The notes beneath the pieces were generated by a model. That model had not been told where the DNA came from, ran no database searches, and saw only the letters and a program-made list of their open reading frames with translations. The position numbers and the translations under genes were made by a program. This document shows, one piece after another, positions 14,920-24,151 of a DNA stretch of 64,000 nt (its first letter is position 1; every line of letters starts with the position of its first letter). Origin of the DNA: Comamonas sp. (lineage in GTDB: Bacteria > Pseudomonadota > Gammaproteobacteria > Burkholderiales > Burkholderiaceae_C). The stretch is from assembly GCF_009360615.1 (NCBI RefSeq), contig NZ_SPEY01000020.1:264670-328669 (forward strand). The letters run 5' to 3'.

Positions 14920-16572
14920 CTACTCTGTAATCTCGAAGTTTTCGCCGTGCACCCAGTTGCCGTCCCGGTCGATGCGGAGCCAGCGAGAGCTTCCGCCTTT
15001 GGCAACAAGCATCAGGTCAATGTAGTAGTCGCGGGACTTCGGCGTGTGATTGGGGCGCAGGCCATGGTGATAGACCGATATGCGGCTGAAGGTGTCTGCA
15101 ACAAGCTGGCGCGCTTGCAATCGTGTCTCTATGTCCTGGGCTTCCACACCGGCCGCGAGTGCCCGCCATTTCTCATCTGCACCTGATAGATCTCGGCGGG
15201 CGAGCATGGCGATATCCCGCTCCTGCGCTGCAAGCGTCTTCTCAGCAATTGCCAGATCCTCTTCGAGCTGGCGGGCGCGGCGGGCAAATGTGAGTGGAAT
15301 ACCTTCATCTGCCGATGCGAGCATGGCATCCGTCAGCTTATCGAGCTGGGCTTTGATCACTTCGACATTTTTTTGTGCTTTCAGAAGTTCCTTGCGACTT
15401 TCTGAGCTGTTGTCGGCCTCAAACAAGCCCTGTAGATTCATCATGTCCGAGCAGTACGACATGATTGCGCGCTCGATAGGCGCAACTGAGGTGGAGCCGC
15501 GAACCGGGCAAACCTCACTGAAGGTAGCTGCGGCCGAGCACAGCAAGCGCCTGTAGCCATCTCGAATGCGACCGTCAGGTAGCCGCTTCTTGCTGGCCAG
15601 GTGCTGACCGGCCATGGGGTGCCCGCAGTAGCCGCAGTACGTGATGCCGATTCCGGTGATTACGTGGGGCAGGTCGCCCTTCACTCTGCGGCGTCCAGAA
15701 CTCTTGACGACCCGTTGAAGATCCTCCCATTCGAGCTCCGAAAGCAGGGCAGGATAATAGTTTTTGAGTAGGTACTCGTCACCGTCCACGCTGATCGGTT
15801 TGTGCCCCGCTAATTGAGGCATTTTGGTGACGCGGTAGACCTGCAGTGTCTGGTTTTCCTTGCTGGTCGGGTAGATGCGCAGGCCCTCTGCATTGAGCTT
15901 TTCAATGATGCGCTTGCCGCCCAGGCCCTGCTTGTACATCTCGATCGTGCGCAGTATGGCCTTGACCGTCTCGGGCTTGAAGTCCCAGCCGTCTGCATCA
16001 TTGCGGGTCAGCCAGGCCGGGTCGTGACCCTGCTCAATGCGGCCACGGTAGGTGCCATCAATCCATTTTTCACACAGACGGCGCACGCTTGCCTTGACCC
16101 GCTTGCTCTTGGTGTCCGACTCTTCGTGGGCGCGAATCATCACCAGCAGGCTATAGACAAGGTCCATCGGGTTGTCCTTCAGCCGCTGCCGGCTGTAGGT
16201 CTTCCCGTCGCTGGCGGTGACCACTGTGATGCCCGCATTTACAATCTGGGCCAGTTGCGCCTGTGCCTGGATGGGTTCAGCGCGAGATAGGCGGTCCAAG
16301 CCCTCAACGATGAGCACTGATCCAAAGGGAACGCGGCCTTCCTCGATAGCACGCAGGAAAACGCCCAGGGCGCCTGATTTGATGTGCTGTTGATGGTAGG
16401 CGGAAAGGCCCTCGTCCTTCAACGATAGATGGGTATCCAGTTTTAGGTCGTGCTCGGCAGCCCACTTGGCAGCGTAAGCAAGCTGTCGGTCTGTGCTTCC
16501 TCCTGCCGATTGCTTTGGATCAGAGAACCGCAGATAGCTATACACCAAACCATTTTTTGCAGAATTCCCCAT
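14920..16572 (-). CDS. Large serine recombinase (phage integrase), about 550 aa
   Basis: The protein integrates and excises the prophage. The resolvase domain begins [20 protein letters not shown] with the catalytic Ser in RFSDPK and includes [16 protein letters not shown] recombinase domain follows ([33 protein letters not shown]), then a zinc-ribbon-like region ([11 protein letters not shown] and downstream Cys residues) and a C-terminal coiled coil ([20 protein letters not shown]), as in phage large serine integrases. The preferred start is the ATG at 16572; an ATG at 16584 is possible. The start codon shares bases with the rimO start on the other strand. Such integrases normally lie beside attP, which agrees with the boundary here. 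Confidence 0.93.
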   Translation of the reverse strand: MGNSAKNGLVYSYLRFSDPKQSAGGSTDRQLAYAAKWAAEHDLKLDTHLSLKDEGLSAYHQQHIKSGALGVFLRAIEEGRVPFGSVLIVEGLDRLSRAEPIQAQAQLAQIVNAGITVVTASDGKTYSRQRLKDNPMDLVYSLLVMIRAHEESDTKSKRVKASVRRLCEKWIDGTYRGRIEQGHDPAWLTRNDADGWDFKPETVKAILRTIEMYKQGLGGKRIIEKLNAEGLRIYPTSKENQTLQVYRVTKMPQLAGHKPISVDGDEYLLKNYYPALLSELEWEDLQRVVKSSGRRRVKGDLPHVITGIGITYCGYCGHPMAGQHLASKKRLPDGRIRDGYRRLLCSAAATFSEVCPVRGSTSVAPIERAIMSYCSDMMNLQGLFEADNSSESRKELLKAQKNVEVIKAQLDKLTDAMLASADEGIPLTFARRARQLEEDLAIAEKTLAAQERDIAMLARRDLSGADEKWRALAAGVEAQDIETRLQARQLVADTFSRISVYHHGLRPNHTPKSRDYYIDLMLVAKGGSSRWLRIDRDGNWVHGENFEITE

Positions 16573-16590
16573 GACTGAAGCCATCTCCCA
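16555..16590. other. Probable prophage-chromosome junction (attachment site region)
   Basis: To the left is the integrase gene, to the right the core gene rimO, and the two divergent start codons share the tetranucleotide CATG at 16570-16573. Serine-integrase attachment sites lie next to the integrase gene, so the hybrid site should fall within or beside this stretch. The core sequence cannot be defined without the other prophage end, which lies outside the window to the left. Confidence 0.5.
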
Positions 16591-17968
16591 GAAAGATCAA
16601 ATTCCCCGTATAGGTATGGTATCACTCGGGTGCCCCAAGGCCTTGACCGATAGCGAGCTGATTCTCACGCAGCTCAGTGCCGAGGGGTACCAGACCTCCA
16701 AGACCTTTGAGGGGGCAGACCTCGTCATCGTCAATACCTGCGGCTTCATTGACGATGCCGTGAAGGAAAGCCTGGACACCATCGGCGAAGCTCTGGCTGC
16801 CAACGGCAAGGTGATCGTGACCGGTTGCCTGGGAGCCAAGGCCGGCAAGGAGGGCGGCTCCACCATGGTGGCCGAAGTGCACCCCAGCGTGCTGGCAGTC
16901 ACCGGTCCCCATGCGACCCAAGAGGTGATGGACGCTGTGCACACCCACCTGCCCAAGCCGCACGATCCGTTCGTGGATTTGGTGCCTGGAAGCTTTGGCG
17001 ACGCGGGCATCAAGCTCACGCCCAAGCACTATGCCTACCTGAAGATTTCGGAAGGCTGCAACCACCGATGCACCTTTTGCATCATCCCCAGCATGCGCGG
17101 CGACCTGGTCTCGCGTCCGATCGGCGATGTGCTCAAGGAGGCCAAGGCGCTGTTCGAAGGAGGCGTCAAGGAACTGCTGGTGATCAGCCAGGATACCTCG
17201 GCCTATGGCGTGGATGTGAAGTACCGCACCGGTTTCTGGGATGGCAAGCCCGTCAAGACCCGTATGCTGGAGCTGGCCGACGAACTGGGCAAGCTCGCGC
17301 AGCAGCACGGCGCCTGGGTGCGTCTGCACTATGTCTACCCTTATCCCAGCGTGGATGCGGTCCTGCCCTTGATGGCCGAAGGCAAGATCCTGCCCTATCT
17401 GGACGTACCCTTGCAGCACAGCCACCCCGATGTGCTCAGGCGCATGAAGCGTCCTGCGTCGGGCGAGAAGAATCTGGACCGTATCAGGGAGTGGCGCAAG
17501 ATCTGTCCCGAACTGGTGATTCGTTCTACCTTCATTGCCGGCTTTCCCGGTGAGACCGAGGAAGAGTTCGAGCACCTGCTGGACTTCATTCGTGAAGCGG
17601 AGATCGATCGTGCCGGCTGCTTCGCCTACAGCCCTGTCGAAGGTGCCACCGCCAACGAGCTGCCCGGCATGCTGCCCGAAGAGGTGCGTGAAGCACGTCG
17701 CGCACGTTTCATGGAGGTGGCCGAAGAAGTCTCCACCAGGCGTCTGCAGCGCCGCGTGGGCCAGGTCATGAAGGTGTTGGTGGACAAGGCGGTGAGTCTG
17801 GGTAAAAAGGGCGGTGTGGGCCGTACCTATGCCGATGCACCTGAGATCGACGGCGTGGTTCACATCCAGCCGCCTGAAAAGGCCAGCAAGACCTACAAGG
17901 TGGGCGAGCTGATCAGTGTGCGCATTGTGGGCACGCAGGGGCATGATCTGGTCGGGGTGCCGGTGTGA
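16571..17968 (+). CDS. rimO: Ribosomal protein S12 methylthiotransferase RimO
   Basis: RimO is a radical-SAM iron-sulfur enzyme that adds a methylthio group to the conserved Asp of ribosomal protein S12. The N-terminal domain has three cluster Cys ([27 protein letters not shown]). The radical-SAM motif is [11 protein letters not shown] near residue 160. A C-terminal TRAM-type domain ([15 protein letters not shown] to [15 protein letters not shown]) ends the protein. The length of 465 fits the family. The start abuts the prophage integrase on the other strand with no clear Shine-Dalgarno sequence, so its native 5' region has probably been replaced by phage DNA. Confidence 0.95.
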   Translation: MTEAISQKDQIPRIGMVSLGCPKALTDSELILTQLSAEGYQTSKTFEGADLVIVNTCGFIDDAVKESLDTIGEALAANGKVIVTGCLGAKAGKEGGSTMVAEVHPSVLAVTGPHATQEVMDAVHTHLPKPHDPFVDLVPGSFGDAGIKLTPKHYAYLKISEGCNHRCTFCIIPSMRGDLVSRPIGDVLKEAKALFEGGVKELLVISQDTSAYGVDVKYRTGFWDGKPVKTRMLELADELGKLAQQHGAWVRLHYVYPYPSVDAVLPLMAEGKILPYLDVPLQHSHPDVLRRMKRPASGEKNLDRIREWRKICPELVIRSTFIAGFPGETEEEFEHLLDFIREAEIDRAGCFAYSPVEGATANELPGMLPEEVREARRARFMEVAEEVSTRRLQRRVGQVMKVLVDKAVSLGKKGGVGRTYADAPEIDGVVHIQPPEKASKTYKVGELISVRIVGTQGHDLVGVPV

Positions 17969-18013
17969 GTTTCCGGGTGCCCATTTGCGGCGCCATGCCG
18001 ATCCGCTAAGCAC

Positions 18014-18040
18014 ACAAGGCCACAACTGCGGCCTTTTTTG
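18014..18040 (+). terminator. Intrinsic terminator after rimO
   Basis: A stem AAGGCC / GGCCTT with an 8-base loop is followed by a run of T residues (to 18039), 46 bases after the rimO stop. Confidence 0.7.
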
Positions 18041-18269
18041 CGTCTGATCCCTCGGTTTTCGCCCCGCCTGCCAATCGCGTCTGGCTGGCCCGAAGCAAGG
18101 ATGGGCTGAGGGGCGTCACTGATCGGACATCCGGCAGAGACTGCAGCCAGGTTAGGACGAGGCAAAATCTCCAGCACTGGGCATAGTGCCGCAGCCAGCA
18201 GAGGTTGATGGTGAAGATTGGCCTTTCCCGGAAGACAGCCTCTTGTCTGAAAAGAGGTTTCCATCGAAA

Positions 18270-18368
18270 GGTGACGAGCCTGATCTCGGCACTGTATCCA
18301 CAGTTAGGGCTGCTTGGTTCCCCACCTGACCCGGTTGGCTGCTTCCCCATGCGAGGAGGCCCGTCACC
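18270..18368 (-). ncRNA. ffs: 4.5S RNA of the signal recognition particle
   Basis: Read on the minus strand, the 99-base segment has complementary ends (GGTGACG at the 5' end, CGTCACC at the 3' end) and the conserved SRP helix 8 features GGGTCAGGTGGGGAACC and AAGCAGCC, with a GGAA tetraloop closed by G-C pairs. E. coli 4.5S RNA has GGTCAGGTCCGGAAGGAAGCAGCC at the same place. This RNA binds Ffh to target membrane proteins. Location next to dnaX is common in beta- and gammaproteobacteria. Short frames across this region are not real genes. The segment 18041-18269 between the rimO terminator and this RNA holds nothing I can assign. Confidence 0.92.
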
Positions 18369-18372
18369 GCCG

Positions 18373-18378
18373 ATTATA
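18373..18378 (-). promoter_or_regulatory. -10 element of the 4.5S RNA promoter
   Basis: The minus strand reads TATAAT, ending 4 bases before the predicted RNA 5' end, as expected for a strong sigma-70 promoter of a stable RNA. No convincing -35 hexamer was picked. Confidence 0.65.
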
Positions 18379-18468
18379 GATGCAAAACCCACACAGTCCG
18401 GCGAGCTGTGAAATGAGATTCCAGGTGGATGCTTGTTGGCATGTCCCGGCCCCGTAGAATCAGAGGCT

Positions 18469-20592
18469 ATGTCTTATTTAGTGCTTGCTCGCAAATACCG
18501 GCCCCGAACCTTCTCCGAAATGGTGGGGCAGGAGCATGTGGTTCAGGCTCTGACCAATGCGTTGACCCAGCAGCGCCTGCATCACGCCTATTTGTTCACG
18601 GGCACTCGTGGCGTCGGCAAGACCACGGTGTCGCGCATTCTGGCCAAGTCGCTGAATTGCCAAGGCCTGGATGGTAACGGTGGAATCACCGCAACCCCTT
18701 GCGGGGTCTGCGCAGCATGCACTGAAATCGATAGCGGTCGTTTCCCCGACTACACCGAACTGGACGCGGCATCCAACCGCGGTGTGGACGAGGTGCAGAG
18801 CCTGCTGGAGCAGGCGGTGTACAAGCCGGTGCAGGGGCGCTTCAAGGTCTTCATGATCGACGAGGTGCATATGCTGACGAACACCGCGTTCAACGCCATG
18901 CTCAAGACGCTGGAGGAGCCCCCGGAGTATCTGAAGTTCGTGCTGGCCACGACCGATCCGCAGAAAGTGCCGGTCACGGTACTCTCGCGCTGCCTGCAGT
19001 TCAATCTGCGACCGATGGCGCCCGATACGGTTCTCGAGCACCTGACCCATGTGCTGCACAAGGAAAGCGTGCCGGCGGAACCTCAGGCGCTGCGATTGCT
19101 GTCGCGGGCCGCGCGCGGCTCCATGCGCGATGCGCTGAGCCTGACCGACCAGGCGATTGCCTTTGGCAGTGGGCAGTTGCAGGAGGTGACGGTGCGCCAG
19201 ATGCTGGGCAGCGTGGATCGCAGTCATGTGTTTCGCCTGATCGATGCGCTGGCGCAGGGTCACGGGGGCACGGTAGTTGAAGTGTCCGAAGAGCTGCGCC
19301 ACAACGGCCTGTCTGCGGCATCGACTCTGGAAGAGATGTGCGCCGTGCTGCAGCGCATGGCCGTCTTGCAGGCCGTGCCCGACATGCCGCTGGATGCCAG
19401 CGACCCCGAGGCTGCCGAAGTCGACCGACTGGCCAGTCTGATGCCGCGTGACGAGACCCAGCTGCTCTACAGCATCTGTCTGCACGGCCGTGTCGAGCTG
19501 GGACTGGCCCCGGATGAGTATGCGGCGCTGACCATGGCGCTGCTTCGGTTGCTGGCTTTCAAGCCCGAAAACGCCGAAGCCGGCGCGGCTGAAAAAAAAA
19601 CTTCGCAGCTGAGGCCTAGCAGGCCGGTTGTCCAGGCTCCGGATCAGATTCAGCCGTCTGCGGCAGCGATGGAGTTGCCTGCGGCCGAGGTTCAGTCCTT
19701 GCCCTCTGTGCAGCAGCCTGTGGTGCCATCCGTACCGGTTTGCACACCGGATATGGCGCCGGTGCAAGAGCCTGTCTCAGAGGCCGGTGTGGTCGCGCCT
19801 GAACCGAGGCAAGCTGTTGCCGATCACTCAGACCCAGCGGCGCATTCCTTGGCAAGGCCAGTGATGCAGGCATCCCCGGCACCGTGCCGCCCGCCTATTT
19901 CTGCCGTGACGCCTGCGCCTGCTGCGGTCCCGATGCCGGCCGATGATGCGTCCGAGAGCGCCGAGGCCGTCGGTATGTCGGAGTCTTCCGAGGAGCAGGA
20001 TGCCAGCGAGGCTGCCTGGGCAGGGATGCCCGATGAGGGCTGGTCTGACGAAGGGCGCTGGGGCGACGATGCCGACCTGGATGTCGGCCAGCCCCTGCAT
20101 GCCATGCCGCCCATGGACTCGGACGAGCCTGCGGCTCAGGGCGCAAGCGGCGGCTATGTCAGCACGGCCCAGGAGGCCCCCCCCGTGGAGCGTACTCCCG
20201 AAGGTGACCTGTGGTTTGGCGTGGTGCAGCAGTTGCTGCAGAGCGAAGCCGTGGTGGCCGTGGCGCGGCAGCTGGCGCTGCAGTCCCAGCTGCTGGGCCG
20301 TGACGGGGATCTGTGGCGGCTGCGTGTGGAGTCCAGCTCGCTCAATCAGGCCGGCACGCGCGATCGTTTGCGCGCTGCGCTGGAAGCGGTCGGTCATGCG
20401 CGACAATTGGAGGTTGAACAGGGACCGGTGACGGACAGTCCTGCCCGCCGACTGGCCCTGGAACGACAAGCCAGCCAGTTGCTGGCCGAGGACATTGTCA
20501 AAAGCAATCCGCAGGTGCAAACCTTGATGCGAGACTTTGGCGCGAAAATCGTGCCCGGCAGCATCAAGCCCATATCTATTCAGCCTGAATAA
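18469..20592 (+). CDS. dnaX: DNA polymerase III subunits tau and gamma
   Basis: DnaX is the ATPase motor of the clamp loader and, as tau, couples the polymerases to the helicase. The start MSYLVLARKYRPRTFSEMVG at 18469 is the universal family start. Walker A is GTRGVGKTT (about residues 45-53), the four-Cys zinc module is in CGVCAACTEID, Walker B is FMIDEVHML, and sensor 1 lies near VLATTDPQKVPVT. A long Pro/Ala/Glu-rich linker (about residues 380-570) leads to the C-terminal tau domains (LWFGVVQQLLQSEAVVAVARQL). An A9 run at codons 375-378 sits where the ATPase part ends and can yield a short gamma form. Confidence 0.96.
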   Translation: MSYLVLARKYRPRTFSEMVGQEHVVQALTNALTQQRLHHAYLFTGTRGVGKTTVSRILAKSLNCQGLDGNGGITATPCGVCAACTEIDSGRFPDYTELDAASNRGVDEVQSLLEQAVYKPVQGRFKVFMIDEVHMLTNTAFNAMLKTLEEPPEYLKFVLATTDPQKVPVTVLSRCLQFNLRPMAPDTVLEHLTHVLHKESVPAEPQALRLLSRAARGSMRDALSLTDQAIAFGSGQLQEVTVRQMLGSVDRSHVFRLIDALAQGHGGTVVEVSEELRHNGLSAASTLEEMCAVLQRMAVLQAVPDMPLDASDPEAAEVDRLASLMPRDETQLLYSICLHGRVELGLAPDEYAALTMALLRLLAFKPENAEAGAAEKKTSQLRPSRPVVQAPDQIQPSAAAMELPAAEVQSLPSVQQPVVPSVPVCTPDMAPVQEPVSEAGVVAPEPRQAVADHSDPAAHSLARPVMQASPAPCRPPISAVTPAPAAVPMPADDASESAEAVGMSESSEEQDASEAAWAGMPDEGWSDEGRWGDDADLDVGQPLHAMPPMDSDEPAAQGASGGYVSTAQEAPPVERTPEGDLWFGVVQQLLQSEAVVAVARQLALQSQLLGRDGDLWRLRVESSSLNQAGTRDRLRAALEAVGHARQLEVEQGPVTDSPARRLALERQASQLLAEDIVKSNPQVQTLMRDFGAKIVPGSIKPISIQPE
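19592..19600 (+). promoter_or_regulatory. A9 slippery run in dnaX (frameshift or transcript slippage site for gamma)
   Basis: Nine consecutive A follow GCT G, read in frame as GAA AAA AAA ACT. After a -1 shift the reading reaches TAG at 19617-19619; after a +1 shift it reaches TGA at 19610-19612. Either event would end the product at about 380-383 residues, just after the clamp-loader domains, giving a gamma-like protein. E. coli uses ribosomal frameshifting at A AAA AAG; Thermus thermophilus uses transcriptional slippage at an A9 run. The site is directly visible; its activity is inferred. Confidence 0.7.
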
Positions 20593-20619
20593 GGCGTTTC
20601 AACACAAGAAGGAATTCTC

Positions 20620-20952
20620 ATGTTCAACAAAGGACAACTCGCCGGTTTGATGAAGCAAGCTCAGGCCATGCAGGACAACCTGAAGAAGGCTCAGGAAGAG
20701 CTGGGCAATATCGAGGTCGAAGGCGAATCCGGTGCCGGTCTGGTCAAGGTCGTGATGACCTGCAAGCATGACGTCAAGCGCATCACCATCGACCCCAGCC
20801 TGCTGGCCGAAGACAAGGACATGCTGGAGGATCTGGTGGCTGCCGCCTTCAACGCGGCTGTGCGCAAGGCCGAAGAGACCTCTAACGAGAAGATGGGCAA
20901 GATCACGGCCGGTATGCCCGGCCTGCCCGGCGGGATGAAATTCCCGTTCTGA
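20620..20952 (+). CDS. ybaB: YbaB/EbfC family nucleoid-associated protein
   Basis: The 110-residue protein ([20 protein letters not shown]) has the family pattern of an N-terminal helix, [32 protein letters not shown], and a C-terminal helix ([23 protein letters not shown]) before a Gly/Pro-rich tail. YbaB dimers bind DNA. It follows dnaX by 27 bases with a ribosome binding site AGAAGGA and precedes recR, the conserved dnaX-ybaB-recR order. Confidence 0.95.
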   Translation: MFNKGQLAGLMKQAQAMQDNLKKAQEELGNIEVEGESGAGLVKVVMTCKHDVKRITIDPSLLAEDKDMLEDLVAAAFNAAVRKAEETSNEKMGKITAGMPGLPGGMKFPF

Positions 20953-21061
20953 CGGATTTCGGCGGTGCAGCTGTCCCGGCGAGGTGATGGCTGCGGTGCC
21001 GCGATGCAGCTTCTGCACGTTGTCCCCGGCGAACGGCTGGTGGTGGTGTGCGGGGGCGAAT

Positions 21062-21093
21062 GGCGATCTGCGCAGTGGCAGGTCGCCTTTTTT
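21062..21093 (+). terminator. Strong hairpin-T6 terminator/attenuator between ybaB and recR
   Basis: GGCGATCTGC / GCAGGTCGCC form a 10-bp stem (one G-T pair) with a 6-base loop, followed immediately by six T residues. It lies only about 22 bases before the recR GTG start, which leaves no room for a promoter between hairpin and gene, so recR must be reached by readthrough or by a promoter upstream of the hairpin. Confidence 0.8.
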
Positions 21094-21115
21094 CTGGTGA
21101 TGAAAGGACAAGCCG

Positions 21116-21706
21116 GTGTCGGATGTGCAATCTCTGGATGCCTTGATCGAGGCCTTGCGCCGGCTGCCGGGCGTGGGCATCAAGTCGGCGCAGCGCATGG
21201 CATTTCATTTGCTGCAGCGTGATCAGGCCGGTGCACTGCAGCTGGCGCGTGCACTGGACTCTGCGGTGAACTCGGTGCATCACTGCGAGCGCTGCCACAC
21301 GTTTACCGAAGGCGCTATCTGCAGCATCTGCGACGACTCGGGGCGCGATGCGGCGCGGCTGTGCGTGGTCGAGGCGCCGGCCGATCTTGCCGCCATGGAG
21401 CGCACGGGGGCCTACCAGGGCTACTACTACGTGCTGATGGGGCGGCTGTCACCGCTCGACGGTGTGGGCCCCAAGGAAATCGGCATGAAGCAGTTGCTCG
21501 AGCGTGCCTGTGACGGCGTGGTTCAGGAGGTGATTCTGGCCACCAGCTTCACGGCCGAAGGCGAGGCCACCGCCCATGCCGTCAGCGAGGCACTCAAGTC
21601 GCGCGGAATCCTGGTCACGCGGCTGGCGCGTGGCGTACCCATCGGCAGCGAACTCGAATATGTGGATCTGGGCACCATTGCCCACGCGCTGGTGGACAGG
21701 CGCTGA
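21116..21706 (+). CDS. recR: Recombination protein RecR
   Basis: RecR works with RecO/RecF to load RecA onto gapped DNA. The protein of 196 residues has a helix-hairpin-helix ([24 protein letters not shown]), a Cys4 zinc finger ([16 protein letters not shown]), and a Toprim domain ([38 protein letters not shown]). The GTG start at 21116 has a good AAAGGA upstream; the family starts at this position. It is preceded closely by a terminator-like hairpin. Confidence 0.95.
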   Translation: MSDVQSLDALIEALRRLPGVGIKSAQRMAFHLLQRDQAGALQLARALDSAVNSVHHCERCHTFTEGAICSICDDSGRDAARLCVVEAPADLAAMERTGAYQGYYYVLMGRLSPLDGVGPKEIGMKQLLERACDGVVQEVILATSFTAEGEATAHAVSEALKSRGILVTRLARGVPIGSELEYVDLGTIAHALVDRR

Positions 21707-21726
21707 GAGTATGGCTTGGCTTCGTC

Positions 21727-21776
21727 ACAAGCGCTTTAGCATCTGGTGCTTGCTGCTATCGGTTCATTAGAACGAG
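21727..21776 (-). repeat. Dispersed repeat copy 1 (ATAGC..GCGCTT family), recR/mltD intergenic
   Basis: Read on the minus strand the sequence contains GATAGCAGCAAGCACC and CTAAAGCGCTTGTG, matching the core of five other intergenic or embedded copies in this window (29148, 36573, 45335, 47183, 62050). It lies between the convergent genes recR and mltD, just beside a bidirectional terminator. This copy is among the more degenerate. Confidence 0.45.
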
Positions 21777-21785
21777 CAGCGATAG

Positions 21786-21821
21786 AAAAGCCCGCTGGTT
21801 TTGCGAACCGCGGGCTTTTTT
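21786..21821. terminator. Bidirectional terminator between recR and mltD
   Basis: AGCCCGC (21789-21795) and GCGGGCT (21810-21816) form a 7-bp stem flanked by A residues on the left and TTTTTT on the right, so it can stop transcription from both convergent genes. Confidence 0.8.
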
Positions 21822-21835
21822 GCAGGTGGCGAGGC

Positions 21836-23359
21836 TTATTTGCGTTTCTTGGCCGGCGTGCCGCCCCGTGCCTTGGGCTCGCTCTTGCCGCCACGGGAAG
21901 CGGGAGGGGCGCTGGTTCTGGCGTTCTTGCTGGTGGTTGCCACCTTGCCGCCGCCGCGTGTGTTGCGGGCAGCGCTGTCGCTGCTTTCGGCGCGTGCGCT
22001 GCGGGCAGCGCGGCTGGGCAGGTAGGCAATCAGCGACTGGCCGGGGCGCAAGGATGCCGTGGACTTGAGGTCGTTCCAGTCTGCGAGGTTGGAGACGCTG
22101 ATGCCGTAGCGGCTGGCCACGCTGACCAGCGTATCGCGCTTGCGCGCCTTGACCGTGGTGCGCACGGTCACGACTTCAGGGGCGAATGAGATCTGACCGT
22201 TGTCCGCCACGTGGCCTGGCACGTCGGTCTTGACATTGGCATCACGCGGCACCATCAGGGTCGAGCCGGCCTTGATCAGCATGCGCGGCGGGATGTTGTT
22301 GATGGCGCGCAGATCGGCTTCGCCCAGGCCTGCACGCTGGGCAGCTTCGGCCACGGTGATGGTGGTGGGCACGGTCCATACCGTCCAGCTGGCAAACTGG
22401 CCTTCGCTGTAGGCCTGCAGATTGCGGCGGAAAACCTTGGCATTGTCCCAGGGAAGCAGCACCTGAGGCGTGGCTCGGGCAAAGATCACCGGCTTGTGAA
22501 AGCTGGGGTTGAGCGCCTTGAAGTCCTTGACGCTGACATCGGCCAACTTGGCCACCAGCTCCACGTCGATGTCGTGTGGCAGGTCCACGGCCTGGAAATA
22601 GGGGTGGTTTTCGATGATGGGAAGCTCGGTGTTGAACTTCTCGGGCTCGGCCACGATGTTCTTGACGGCTTGCAGCTTGGGCACGTAATTGCGCGTTTCG
22701 GCTGGCATCTGCAGATCAAGGTAGCTGACGGGCAGGCCCAGCTTTTCATTGCGCTTGATGGCGCGGCCTACGCTGCCTTCGCCCCAGTTGTAGGCGGCCA
22801 GGGCCAGATGCCAGTCGCCAAACATGTTGTAGAGTTTTTGCAGATAGTCGAGCGCGGCGCGGGTCGATGCCAGCACATCGCGCCGATCGTCGCGGAAGAC
22901 ATTCTGCTTGAGGTCGAAATAGGTTCCCGTGGCCGGCATGAACTGCCACATTCCAGCGGCCTTGGCGCTGGATACGGCCTGTGGGTTGAATGCGCTTTCG
23001 ATGAACGGCAACAGTGCCAGCTCTGTCGGCATGTTGCGGCGCTCCAGTTCCTCGACAATGTGGAACAGGTATTTGCTCGATCGCTCCGTCATGCGCTGGA
23101 TGTAGTCGGGGCGGGCGGCATACCATTGCTCCTGGTTCTGGACCAGGTCCTGCTCCAGGTCGGGCATGGCAAAGCCCTTGCGGATGCGAACCCAGAGGTC
23201 GCCCGTGGCTTCCAGTTCGGCGACTTCGGAGCTGCCGACCTTGCCCTGGCTCAAGGGTTTGAGCGGGCCGTTCGGATACATGGGGTCGACGCTGCTGGTG
23301 GTGGCGCAGCCGGTCAATATCAGTGCGCTTGTCAGCAGCAGGGTGGATAGCAGCTTCAT
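21836..23359 (-). CDS. mltD: Membrane-bound lytic murein transglycosylase D
   Basis: MltD cuts peptidoglycan glycan strands in the periplasm. The preferred start MKLLSTLLLTSALILTGC at 23359 gives a lipoprotein signal with lipobox L-T-G-C; its ATG overlaps the gloB stop (TGATG), suggesting coupling. The SLT domain has catalytic Glu in LPFIESAFNPQA and the family motif AAGMWQFMPATG. Two LysM-type peptidoglycan-binding modules follow (TITVAEAAQRAGLGEADL and DTLVSVASRYGISVSNLADWN). A basic Gly/Arg/Lys/Ser-rich tail of about 50 residues ends in AKKRK. The order mltD-gloB, methyltransferase, rnhA is also found in E. coli. Confidence 0.92.
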   Translation of the reverse strand: MKLLSTLLLTSALILTGCATTSSVDPMYPNGPLKPLSQGKVGSSEVAELEATGDLWVRIRKGFAMPDLEQDLVQNQEQWYAARPDYIQRMTERSSKYLFHIVEELERRNMPTELALLPFIESAFNPQAVSSAKAAGMWQFMPATGTYFDLKQNVFRDDRRDVLASTRAALDYLQKLYNMFGDWHLALAAYNWGEGSVGRAIKRNEKLGLPVSYLDLQMPAETRNYVPKLQAVKNIVAEPEKFNTELPIIENHPYFQAVDLPHDIDVELVAKLADVSVKDFKALNPSFHKPVIFARATPQVLLPWDNAKVFRRNLQAYSEGQFASWTVWTVPTTITVAEAAQRAGLGEADLRAINNIPPRMLIKAGSTLMVPRDANVKTDVPGHVADNGQISFAPEVVTVRTTVKARKRDTLVSVASRYGISVSNLADWNDLKSTASLRPGQSLIAYLPSRAARSARAESSDSAARNTRGGGKVATTSKNARTSAPPASRGGKSEPKARGGTPAKKRK

Positions 23360-24141
23360 CAGAAAACGTTTTTCCATTGGCGCAGGGTGGCCAGTACGCT
23401 GGCGGGGTCCTGAGGCCTGGTTTGAGGGTCATGGTGCACGGCGGCTGCGATCACATCGGCAGCGCGGCTGCGCATGAACGGATTGATGGCCAGCTCGGTG
23501 TGCAGCGTGGAGGGCAGCGTGGGCTGCCCGTTCCTGCGCAGTTGCTGGCAATGTTCCAGATACTGAGCCAGTTCCGGATTGTTTGGTTCCACGGCCTGCG
23601 CAAATCGCAGGTTGGAAATTGTGTACTCGTGCGCGCAGCACACCAGCGTATTGCCGGGCAGGGCGGCCAGAGCGTCCAGCGAAGCCTGCATCTGCGCAGC
23701 CGTGCCCTCGAAAAGGCGGCCGCAGCCGCCCGAGAACAGCGTGTCGCCGCAGAACAGCACGGGCTGGCTTTGCGCCCGGGTGCTGAAGAAGGCGATATGG
23801 CCGCTGGTGTGCCCGGGCACATCGATGACCTGCCAGGGGCCGCCGAGCAACTGCACGCTGTCGCCACCCTGGATGCGCGTGATAGGCTCTGGCAAAGCCT
23901 CGTAGGCGGGGCCCCAGGCTGGAGCGCCGGTGGCCGCACGAATGGCATCGACGCCGCCCACATGGTCGGCATGATGGTGGGTGACTAAAATGCCCTGCAG
24001 TTTGAGATTCCGCTGCGCCAATGTGCTCAGCACAGGCTCGGCCTGACCCGGATCGACGACCACGGCATGTTCTGCATCGTGGAGCATCCAGATGTAGTTG
24101 TCGGAAAAAGCGGGAATGGGCAACAGGTTCATGAGCTGCAA
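23359..24141 (-). CDS. gloB: Hydroxyacylglutathione hydrolase (glyoxalase II)
   Basis: GloB hydrolyses S-lactoylglutathione in methylglyoxal detoxification. The metallo-beta-lactamase metal motif THHHADHVGG lies near residues 54-63; further ligands are in DVPGHTSGHIAFF, LFCGDTLFSGGCGRLFEG and CCAHEYTISNL. Length 260 is normal. It is the first gene of a gloB-mltD unit and its start lies 10 bases from the divergent methyltransferase gene. Confidence 0.95.
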   Translation of the reverse strand: MQLMNLLPIPAFSDNYIWMLHDAEHAVVVDPGQAEPVLSTLAQRNLKLQGILVTHHHADHVGGVDAIRAATGAPAWGPAYEALPEPITRIQGGDSVQLLGGPWQVIDVPGHTSGHIAFFSTRAQSQPVLFCGDTLFSGGCGRLFEGTAAQMQASLDALAALPGNTLVCCAHEYTISNLRFAQAVEPNNPELAQYLEHCQQLRRNGQPTLPSTLHTELAINPFMRSRAADVIAAAVHHDPQTRPQDPASVLATLRQWKNVF

Positions 24142-24151
24142 AATTATAGAG

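Noticed and set aside
18041..18430. Several short open frames upstream of dnaX
   Set aside because: They overlap the 4.5S RNA and its promoter and carry no protein similarity.
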